This document shows positions 38,020 to 46,554 of a stretch of 64,000 nucleotides of DNA, one piece after another. Position 1 is the stretch's first letter, and each line of letters starts with the position of its first letter. The stretch lies in NCBI GenBank assembly GCA_010094045.1, contig ML986682.1, positions 24,892 through 88,891 of the forward strand, given 5' to 3'. The notes under the pieces are model-generated. The model made no database searches. It was not told where the DNA came from and worked only from the letters and a program-made list of their open reading frames with translations. Both the position numbers and the translations under genes were made by a program. This stretch comes from Lojkania enalia. Lineage: Eukaryota > Ascomycota > Dothideomycetes > Pleosporales.

Positions 38020-38275
38020 TAATACTATATTAATCTAACCTAATTTCTAGTATAGTACTATTATATAATAATAACTAATTATACTAATACGCTTATAATC
38101 TAATCTAATCTCTAGTATAGTACTATTATATAAATTAAACCGATCTAATTCCTAATATAATAGCATTATATAATAATAACTAATCGTGTTAATATACCTA
38201 TAACTAAATTTAACCTCTAATATAATACTACTATATAATAATAATAGACTATACTAATATACCTATAACTTTAAC
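38020..38275 (+). repeat. About 65-bp tandem repeat in the G1 tail, roughly 3.5 copies
   Basis: Units contain TAATCTAACCTAATTTCTAG, then TATAGTACTATTATATAATA, then CTAATACGCTTATAA, repeated with RIP-type differences. One unit is shortened near 38,135. Similar tandem arrays are common in the non-coding 3' regions of fungal LTR elements; no coding potential is seen. Confidence 0.7.
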
Positions 38276-38403
38276 TAATACTAGTATTAATAACTACTAT
38301 TTAATTATAAATAACTTAAATATAATATAAAGATCTAACTTATAAGAACTTATAACTAAAAGAGGAGTACTATTATAATAATACTATAATACTTTTATAC
38401 CTA

Positions 38404-40275
38404 ACGTACAGCATAAGCGAGCTGATCACCCAAGTAAGCTGATTATAATACTAAGACTATACTAAAATCGCGACTACTTTTCGCAAAATATTATACTTTC
38501 TTATATTCTATCGTACTATATAGTATAGTAGCCTATTCTTCTATATCTATAGCATCATTTTTATACGTCCGCAAGTTATACCTAGCCTTGCCGTACTACC
38601 TGTAGCACCTTTAAGTTAGCTGGCCTCTATCAACACGCGCCTTCTTCCTACTCTTCTTCCTATTAGTACGAGCACTAAACTCTTTTAGAGTAGTTAATCG
38701 AGCGCCTTCTTTAATTATTAGGTTACCTTTCTTCTATACATACTTTCTTTTATACGATTGATGTTATATAGCGGCCTTATTAGCTGCTTAAAGCTTAGTA
38801 ACCTGAGCGTGTAATAGTACGTTTTTATATATTATATATGTAGCACCCTTTGTAAACTATTTAAACGCCTCTACTATTAAAATAGGCGAGCTATTTAGGT
38901 GCTTTTAAACTCTTAATCAAACGTACGTAGATTAAGACCTAAATTTAATAGGATTACTTAGTATTTTTAACTCTTAAGGGGTATCTTCGACTATAGGGGG
39001 TGTTAGCGTACGCAGTCGAACTTCGAGCTTTAATAGTACTATATCTGAGTCGAATAGAACTAGGCTAGCACCTTAAAAGCTACTTAGGATATTACTCTTC
39101 GTAATTGCTGCGTTAAAAGCTGCTTTAAAATAGGGTAAGAACTCGATTTTCGTAATATAGTTAATATAACCGCGCATCAGCTGCTCGACTTAGCGCCCAT
39201 ACACAGTCTTTAAAGGCGAGAAATAACTTACATCTAGTAGCTATAGTAGGTGCGACAAATATAGAGGTATATAGAGAGTAATAATATTCTTTTCCTCGTA
39301 GAGCTGCCTGAATTTAAGCAAGTCGTGACTCTTATAGCCGTCGAGAATTAGCAATTAATATATACTAATAGTACGATCCTTTATATACGCGTTAAAGTGC
39401 TTTAACTACTTAATACTAACATTATTTATCGTCCAGCCGTTATTAGTAACCTATATAGCCCAGGTTGGTGGAATATCGTCTTCTTTATACTATATAGAGA
39501 GGTGGTAGGTGCCTGTAAAGATAATAAAAGGTGGTATTACCTATCCTATCGTGTTAATACCCTAGATAACTATAGTCTACTCGCGATTATCTGGCTGGAG
39601 CTGCTTTAGTTAATTCCGTCTCTTAGAGCTAGTAACTACTACTCCTATCGATATTACGCTTATTATAAAGCCTAATTTATTAAAGATATACGTATCTTCG
39701 TTAACGATACCGTATTTAGCCTTTATATTCTGTATAAGACAGAACCAGCCTCTTATAACCTTAAGATCCTTACATTTAGCTCTTAAATAGTCGTACTTTC
39801 TATTAAATTTAACCTTAAGCTCAGGCGTACGTTTAATAAAGTTCTCTACCTAGTTCTTTCTAACCTGGCTAGCAGAGTGCGCAGCTAGCAGTAAATTAGC
39901 TATATCTTAAACAGTAGTAAGCCGCGGCGGAAATCCTCTTATATCTAGATCTAGTATATACTAAACAATCACCCACTCCTCAGTCTTACTAAACTTTATT
40001 AAATTAGGCCAGCAATCGCGTCATAGAGCTATTCCTCACCTTTATATACTAAGTATACTTTAGGAGATATTATAGATTGATGCAACGCGACGCATAGTTA
40101 GTATCACGTCTTATTAAAGAGCTTGGAGTGTAAGCTATATTCTAGCTTCTTTCTAAATTGATTCTATAGTTGTTAGTTGTAGTATAATACTGCAAAGTAT
40201 AATTATCGCGATTTTAGTAGGGTTTTAGTATTATAATTAGCTCGCTTGGGTGATTAGCTCGCTTATACTATACGT
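38404..40275 (-). mobile_element. Fot1/pogo-type DNA transposon relic, copy 2 (1,872 bp)
   Basis: TA duplications lie at 38402-38403 and 40276-40277, with terminal inverted repeats of about 50 bp (ACGTACAGCATAAGCGAGC at the left). Each TIR carries two AAGYRAGCT motifs 17 bp apart. The minus strand encodes a Fot1-like transposase interrupted by stops. It retains KAKYGIVNEDTYIFNKLGF (N for the first catalytic Asp, near 39,680), ILDGYKSHDLL (second Asp kept, near 39,340) and LLDVSYFSPLK (third Asp kept, near 39,240). It is less decayed than copy 1, with more CpG and CpA left. It is dead because of the many stops. Confidence 0.9.
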
Positions 40276-40277
40276 TA

Positions 40278-40580
40278 TACTATTTTTACTATAATATTTA
40301 AACTAGCTACTAGTAATAGTTATTAACTACTAGCTAGAATATAACCGACTTATTATAACTATAATAGGGGAAGGTTTCGCTAATCTAGCTAGTCTATATA
40401 ATAGTATAGATCTAGCTCCTATAAAAATCTATATAATATAAATATCTCTATTTTTTATATAATATTTTAATATTTATATATAATATATAATAATAGAGTT
40501 AATAATCTAAAGTATAATTAACTAACTATATATAAACGTTTATAATAATTATTTATAACTTATAATAATAACTATTATTA
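40278..40580. other. AT-rich sequence between pogo copy 2 and G3; possible G1 LTR
   Basis: Non-coding and very AT-rich. It contains CTACTAGTAATAGTTATTAA and GCTAGAATATAACCGACTTA and ends in runs like TATAACTTATAATAATAAC. Its place, downstream of the G1 tail and just before clear G3 homology, suggests the 3' LTR of G1, but I found no second copy to prove it. Confidence 0.35.
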
Positions 40581-43019
40581 AAGAGATAAGCTGGATAACT
40601 TTAATTAGGTTAGTAATATATAGAATACCTAAAGAATTCTAAGAACAAGAACTAGAATAGATAGATAAACTATTATATATCTATAACTAGATCTATATAC
40701 TAGCTAAAATTAGAAAAGAATTTATTAGACAATTTTATAAAGCTTCTATCTATAAATACTAAGAAATAGAGAAAACGCTAGAATAAATTCTTAGAAGATT
40801 CTACTTTTCTAAAGTAAGAAAATAGGTAAAGAATATATTATAAGAATATATAAACTACTAATAAAATAAACCTAATAGATATATATTTTATAAACTATTA
40901 TAAAATCTAAAAATACTAATTAGACTATAAATAGAAACTACTAAAAACTTTATTATTAAGCTACTAAAGTTAAAAAACTACCTTAGAAGAGAAGTATATA
41001 ACTTTATTATAATAATTATAAATAAACTTATAAAATATACTAACTTTATTTCTTATAATAAAGTATTATTAGTAGAATAGATTGTAAATATCTTTCTAAA
41101 ATAGATCGTTGTATAATATAGAGTACTATAGAAGATAATTATAGATTAAAATATTAAGTTTACTTTAAAGTTTTAGTAAATAATTATAAATTTACTAGAA
41201 ATTAAATATAAGATATTTATAGTATTTTACCTATAAATAGATAGATAGATAGAATAAATAAACTAAATAGTAGAGTAATATCTATAGTACTATATTACCT
41301 ATAGATAAAATAATTAGATAATACTACTATTAATAGTATAATTTATATATAATAGTACTATATATAATATAACTAGAGTATTACTATTTATAATAAACTA
41401 TAGGTATAAACTAAAACCCTATAATATTCTAATCAAAATAGTATTATAAATATCCTAGATATAGAAATAAGTTGAGATTATTTAATAAATATAAGACTTA
41501 TTAAAGAAAGACTTCTAGTTTTTATAATATACTATAAAAAAATACTATAATAAGAAATATAAATAACTATTTTACTTTAAAAAGGAAGAAAAAGTTTAGC
41601 TACTATAACGAAATATTTAAAGTAAATAACTAAATAGTAAATTAGATTATATTAAAATTAGACTATATAAGATTAAAGAACAAATATTACCTATAAACTA
41701 TTAACTTCAATTATTTACAACTATAAAAATCTACCTAATCTTCTATATTATACTTATAGAAAAGATACTCTAAAATACTAAACTAGTAATATATAATATA
41801 GATATATATAGAAAAGACTAGAAATAGAAAGTTAAGAAAATAATAAGATATAGAATATAAAATAGTAAATAATACTATCTAATTTAATAGTTAAAAATAG
41901 ATAAATATAGAAATTTATAAAGTAATATCTAAGAACTAGAAGAAAACCTTAGTTCTATAGTATTATAGGTATATTATAAAATCTAAATTCGCGAAGAAAA
42001 TTTAAAAATAGAGTAGTAGAATTAAATAATATTAGCTATATTATAGGAGGCAACCCTACTTTAAAAAGAAGACCCGCCTTATAATCTACCTCTTCCTCTT
42101 CTTTAAGCTGCTCCTACGTATATTTATAACCCTCTATCTACCTATACTTTACTTATTCGCAAATTTTATAAAGATACTAGATTTTTATATAAGCTACTAC
42201 TACCTTATTAAAAAGTTATTTTAACTCTTCTTAGACTAGATAGATCTCTTTCTCTAGTTTTACAACTTTAGTATCCTACTTTACTACTATAAAGAATTAG
42301 GAATAAACTAGTAGTATAGAATTATAATATACATATAATCTGAGTATTATAATTTATATTATATAATAAACGTATACTAGTATAGAAGTATTCTAAATAA
42401 TATAACTTTTTAAGTATCTCCTTTTTATCTATTTTATATATTAGCCTCTTATAGAAATACTAAGAGTAAAATATAATAATCTTACCTAAGTAGTCTATAT
42501 AATTAGTATAATAGTATCTATTTAGGGTTAAATAATAAAGGAGAGGTATTAGGAATATATATAGTAATAGTAAAGATAGTATATTAACCCTATTATATAT
42601 TAGATTAGAATAGGAAAACTCTTAGACTAAAAGCTTAAAGGGGGAAGATAGTATTATAGATACTTTTATAGAAATTCCTATACTAGATCTAATTAAAATT
42701 TAGAACTTTATATAATTAGAAGAATAAAACTAATATAAAATATATAATACGTTTAATAATTTAGTTAACTAAGTAATTAAATATATTTAGTTACTTAGTT
42801 AACTAAATAACTAAGTAAGAAGGAATAGTAAGGAAACTAGATTATATTTAATAATCTTATAACTCTAATTTTTATAACTCTTTATAGTTAATTTAAATAT
42901 TCTTTATATACTCTATTTATATACTTCTATTATAAGCTTATAAGAATAACCTCTCTATAGTACGTAATTACTCTTAGTTAACACCCTATCTTATATCTAG
43001 CTAATTAGAAGCTATTATA
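40581..43019 (+). mobile_element. Gypsy relic G3: 3' half and 3' LTR, same family as G2
   Basis: This aligns, in opposite orientation, with the intact-length element G2 (55178-62053). The match starts in the region between RNase H and integrase, opposite about 57,630. The plus frame carries integrase segments, a chromodomain relic near 41,870-41,990 (corresponding to QYYLIKW in G2), a polypurine tract at 42637-42651 and the LTR at 42652-43019. The 5' half (LTR, gag, protease, RT) is absent. The LTR end abuts a cut pogo copy, so G3 inserted into that pogo or deleted part of it. Confidence 0.8.
42652..43019 (+). repeat. 3' LTR of G3 (368 bp)
   Basis: Matches the reverse complement of the 370-bp G2 LTRs along its length. 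It begins TATTATAGA where TGTTACAGG is expected and ends GCTATTATA where GCTGTTACA is expected. A purine run AAAGGGGGAAGATAG lies immediately upstream, as expected for the primer of second-strand synthesis. Confidence 0.85.
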
Positions 43020-43491
43020 TTTACCTAATTAAATACTATTTTAAACTCGATTATATATATTATAAATCTTATAGTCTAATTCTTATTTACTAGCTTTTTA
43101 CTATATATAGCTAATAGTTTATCTACTATATCTACTACCTTATATAGCTGAGGTATAAATCTTTATAAATCTAAATTAAAAATATATTTTATAATTATCT
43201 ACTTTTTAATTATAGTTAATTTTTAGTAGTTTATATAGCAATTAGTATATATAAAAGTTCCTTTATATCTCTATTAAAGAGTTAGTTGCGGTATATTAAA
43301 TATATTAGTAGTAGCTTATAAACTTTAGAATTAGCTAGCTTTATATACTTAAAGGGTAAGATTAATTCTACCTTTTTATTAAGTATTATTTCTTTATATA
43401 TATTAAGGTATTATATATTATAGTTATTATATTTACTACTAAGAAATTTTAACTTACTTAATAGGGTAGCTTATTTAATAGTACTTTACGT
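43020..43491 (-). mobile_element. Truncated Fot1/pogo-type element, transposase 5' end
   Basis: Homologous to 54,640-55,109 of the pogo copy at 53055-55109. It ends in the same TIR (CTTACTTAATAGGGTAGCTT) followed by TA at 43492-43493. The other two thirds of the element are missing; its broken side abuts the G3 LTR. Confidence 0.8.
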
Positions 43492-43493
43492 TA

Positions 43494-44190
43494 AAGAATT
43501 ATATTAATTACTAAAATCTATTTAAATAGATTTTCTATTATTTTCTCTTTTTATATTAATAGAAAGGCTTTTTTAACTTCTTTCTCTATTTTTACTTTTA
43601 GTATAATTTTATTATTATTTAAATAGTAAATATTATATAAAACTAAAGTACATATTATATAGCCTCTTTAATTATATATATAATACCTAATAGTAATTAA
43701 TAGAATAGTTACTTATTTACTCTACTATCCCCGTACGCTATATATACTATATAATACTATACTCTACCTTATCTTACTTTACTACTTCTAATCTAGCTAA
43801 TAGAGTCTATTTAATAATTACTATAAATAGGAGGGTATAGAAACTATATAGAGTAGTATAGATAGATATATTAATAAAGCCTTTTAACTAAAGAGTTAAA
43901 ATATAGCGGGGGAATATATAGTATATAAGACTATTTTGTTAAGGACTATATATCTAATTAGGTATATAATCTAAGTTTATTAATACTAAGTATATTAAAT
44001 TTATAATATAATAGTAAATAAATATCCTAATAATAGAACTGCAAAGTTTAATATCCCTCTCTTAGGCCTATAAGGAGAATATATACTCAGCTGCTGAATT
44101 TATGAACTTATCTTACTAGTACCATTTCCTAATATTAGTAACCTCTAGATCAACGTTTAGGAACAATCACTTTCGTTTCCAGTAACGATC
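43494..44190. other. AT-rich, unassigned DNA at the left edge of the gene island
   Basis: I see no gene and no element end here. The composition changes from very AT-rich to ordinary between about 44,130 and 44,200, only just downstream of the stop codon of the minus-strand gene. Confidence 0.5.
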
Positions 44191-44210
44191 CGCTTATATC
44201 GTTGCGTACC

Positions 44211-45327
44211 TCACCATTCTCTGGAAGTTCTTGGATTGTGCCATTCGGATGAATTGCCCGTATGTCTGCGAGAATGGTTTGAGAATGTAGCAGGAGAATG
44301 AAGGGAAGGACCTGCGAATGAACTTGACCGCCGATATATTAGAGGGGAATCCGGGGATACGGGCTCGAGAGTTGGAGTTTTAGAACGCTTGGGAACTTGC
44401 TCGCCGCGGTCGACGAAGACGGGTTCTACGATTTCGATCTTCCTTTCGTTATGCGGTACGATTCGACAAATAGAAGGGTACAGGCGACATATTGGGCGAG
44501 AATCGAGAGGCTTTCTCCTCACTAGTTGCCCCGTACAAATGTCCATCGATCTGTATATACCACGGGGATACTGTTCCCAGTCGTTTGCCGATAGAAGCCT
44601 AATTTCTTGGAACTCATATTCGTTGGCCGAAGTTGTCATCATGTTTTGAAGCTCGATAGCTGGTTGTATTATGTCCTCGTTAAATAGAACCCTGAGGTCT
44701 TCGAATGCGTTGTCCGGGAGAAAGTGCTCCATATCCTCCCTGATAGCGCTTATTGTGCCTTCGGCTGTCTTTATTTGGGTCCTCTTAAACAATGGGTGCG
44801 CCGTCAACGCTCTAATTGTCTCCCACCTCCACTTTTCTCTCTTTTCGAGTCCTACTGTCTTGATCAGCATATTTCTTAGCTAGTGACATCCTATACAAAC
44901 CTTCAGCTGGTAGGTATATCTTACTCATCCCCTCTTCAACATGGTTCATGGTCCGAAAGTGTTCCTCGTGCATTCCGACGGGGTAGCGAAGCCGGAAAAT
45001 GTTGAGTAAATGATGCATAATAATAAATGAGAGAATAAAATATCTTGAATGCTCGTATCCTCCTATGTTGCTCGCATCCTCATGCCTGGATACCATGTGA
45101 AGTATCTCTCCTGTTCTATCTGGTTCTTCATGCTCTAATAGTAACTGTGGCGCTGCCAAGTGCAAGTTGAGCCACTGTTTGTACCTCCTCTCGAACTCCT
45201 GTGGTTCGACTTTGCAGAGAAGATTATCCAGCCACAGCTCTATAGAATACCGCAAATTCTCGAATAATTGTCGGATATCGAAATCAGACACGTGGTTGGG
45301 TATCGGATGTCTTGCAAGGAGGGCCAT
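44211..45327 (-). CDS. Two-exon gene of unknown function, 356 residues
   Basis: Exon 1 is 45327-44901 and exon 2 is 44854-44211, joined by a 46-bp intron (44900-44855) with donor GTTTGT, branch-like CTGAT and acceptor CAG. This merges two overlapping frames into one protein. I chose ATG at 45327 (context GTTATGG); the frame is open further upstream only from a GTG, which fungi do not normally use. The N-terminal half is helical-looking and charged, with FENLRYSIELWLDNLL near 22 and a hydrophobic stretch RYFILSFIIMHHLLNIF at about 95-111. The middle reads WRWETIRALTAHPLFKR. The last 70 residues are Ser/Pro/Arg-rich and probably disordered. I recognise no domain. It has no RIP damage. It is divergent from the small membrane-protein gene, about 540 bp between start codons. 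Confidence 0.7.
44855..44900 (-). other. 46-bp spliceosomal intron in the unknown gene
   Basis: GTTTGT...CTGATCAAGACAG on the minus strand. Its length is 1 modulo 3, which is exactly the shift needed to pass from the first to the second open frame (GAA G | TA GGA). Without it the first frame would stop at 44812. Confidence 0.75.
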
Positions 45328-45867
45328 AACAGAATACTGAGAACCTTCCGTCACTAGAAGATGAAATCTTCGCCTAGGTCAATGGAGCATCCTTTATTAT
45401 TCGGGATATCATACCACGTGCAGGACATGAATTTAAGCAATATAAGTGCTCTCACTTGGGTCCTATGCTCATAAAGCAACCGAGCTCATTAGTGCATATC
45501 TCTACCGGTCGACAGGCTTGTGAACGTAAATTTGGGAACACAAGAATGATATGGAAGGCTGGCTGACCCCGTAATCTCGGGATTACGGCACCACTAGGCA
45601 TCAAACGCTTGTCAGAATTGAGCTATATTAGGGCCTGCCGGTCCTCTCTGAACAAGATTCCTGGTGCTTCATGTAGCAACACACATGACCTGTTCCACTG
45701 CTTTTGGGATGTTCAGGGCCAAGTCCAGGTTGACACGTCAGCAGTACGCCAACGTAATGTCTGTTCTTATCTGGGAACGAAGCTAATAAGACCCGAGGAA
45801 AAAATAGTTGTCTTTGCCAAACCAAAAAATAACTCAAGTTACGGCTGTCAATAATTTTCGACGAATT
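45328..45867. promoter_or_regulatory. Divergent intergenic region between the unknown gene and the small membrane-protein gene
   Basis: 540 bp of normal composition without RIP, lying between two divergent start codons, so it probably holds both promoters. A TATA-like AATATAAG is at 45439-45446 on the plus strand. Open frames here (45609-45854 plus, 45876-45628 minus) overlap each other on opposite strands and show no domain, so I do not call them genes. Confidence 0.45.
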
Positions 45868-46155
45868 ATGGTGCAATTGAACGAAACCATCGCGATCGTT
45901 GTAGTAGCATTGCTCGTTTTTATTGGGATTCTATGTTACGGCTCATATGCATGTTTACGAGAGGTCAGACCGGTGCCGCTGCCAACAAGTAGACCAACCT
46001 CTTCACCTCTCCCGTCACCTCCGCGTAGCCTACCTGGAGGCTCACCTTCTCGGCGATCGCCACATCGAAGACCATTACCTCTGGACCATTCACCGGCGCA
46101 AGGTCCCCCCCTACAACCAGAGGAAGAATACGAGGTATATCGCGGTGTGAGATAG
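45868..46155 (+). CDS. Small single-pass membrane protein with Pro/Ser-rich tail (95 residues)
   Basis: The product starts MVQLNETIAIVVVALLVFIG and has one strongly hydrophobic segment at about residues 7-28, followed by Arg-containing REVR and a tail of about 60 residues rich in Pro, Ser and Arg (PLPTSRPTSSPLPSPPRSLP, RRSPHRRP), ending EEEYEVYRGVR. The short N-terminus has an N-glycosylation-like NET at 5-7. The positive residues after the membrane segment suggest a signal-anchor with the tail in the cytoplasm. ATG at 45868 is the first in frame; upstream extension would need a TTG. No family is recognised. It lies between the unknown gene (divergent) and the Hsp70-like gene (same strand, 399 bp downstream). 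A single-exon gene this short needs transcript support. Confidence 0.5.
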   Translation: MVQLNETIAIVVVALLVFIGILCYGSYACLREVRPVPLPTSRPTSSPLPSPPRSLPGGSPSRRSPHRRPLPLDHSPAQGPPLQPEEEYEVYRGVR

Positions 46156-46554
46156 ACAAGATAAGTACGGAGAATATGATTGGTACAGCTTTGGTAGCAC
46201 AACAGGCAATAAATATTAATTCATCGTTATCTCACCAATGACTGCATGGACTCAGTTACGCCTCGCCCAGCTAGCAGCCCATACCACCGCAAATGGCCGG
46301 TTTTTGTAGGAAGTGGGAAACCCTAATTTACGCAGAGGCTGAGCTCAAACGCCCCATCTGACTCATCACATCGAAACGGCGAGGTCTGAAGCCGGCCGAT
46401 CTGATCGATAGGGGCTATCTAAAGGGGAGCTCCCAGCGAGTGTGAGAATTTCCCGGTGAGGATCAGAAAGGAGTTTTTCTCTTGTACTTTCCTAAGCCTC
46501 ATCTCCAGCACTACGATTAACAAAGCACAGGTTCACGGAGTAATAGTAGACGAC
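46156..46554 (+). promoter_or_regulatory. Probable promoter of the Hsp70-like gene
   Basis: 399 bp of normal composition. A pyrimidine-rich stretch (TTTTTCTCTTGTACTTTCC and onwards, about 46474-46506) lies 50-80 bp before the ATG, a common core-promoter feature in filamentous fungi. I found no convincing heat-shock element (alternating GAA/TTC triplets). Confidence 0.45.

Larger units (their letters stand above)
31860..38403 (+). mobile_element. Gypsy chromovirus relic G1, 5'-truncated, with nested pogo elements
   Basis: At about 31.86 kb the DNA becomes sharply more AT-rich. Reading through stops on the plus strand gives, in order, reverse transcriptase, RNase H, integrase and chromodomain, the order of Ty3/Gypsy chromoviruses. 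Two pogo elements (33150-35020 and 35699-36817) interrupt it; deleting each with one TA rejoins the frame exactly. No 5' LTR, gag or protease is visible, so the 5' end is missing. The tail carries a tandem repeat, and a third pogo is inserted at 38,402. The 3' LTR is not recognised with certainty; 40,276-40,580 may be part of it. This family differs from G2/G3. Confidence 0.8.

Noticed and set aside
45328..45354. Extension of the unknown gene to a GTG start at 45354
   Set aside because: Fungal nuclear genes rarely start at GTG. The first ATG in frame is at 45327, and an in-frame stop lies upstream without an ATG between.
45609..45876. Open frames of 81 and 82 codons on opposite strands in the divergent intergenic region
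   Set aside because: They overlap each other almost fully, show no domain, and occupy the place expected for promoters.
45923..46202. Other frames overlapping the small membrane-protein gene
   Set aside because: They are GC-rich shadows of the Pro/Ser-coding tail. Only the 45868 frame has a coherent membrane segment.
46156..46554. Heat-shock element upstream of the Hsp70-like gene
   Set aside because: No run of properly spaced GAA/TTC triplets was found; GAATTTCC near 46,446 lacks the right spacing.
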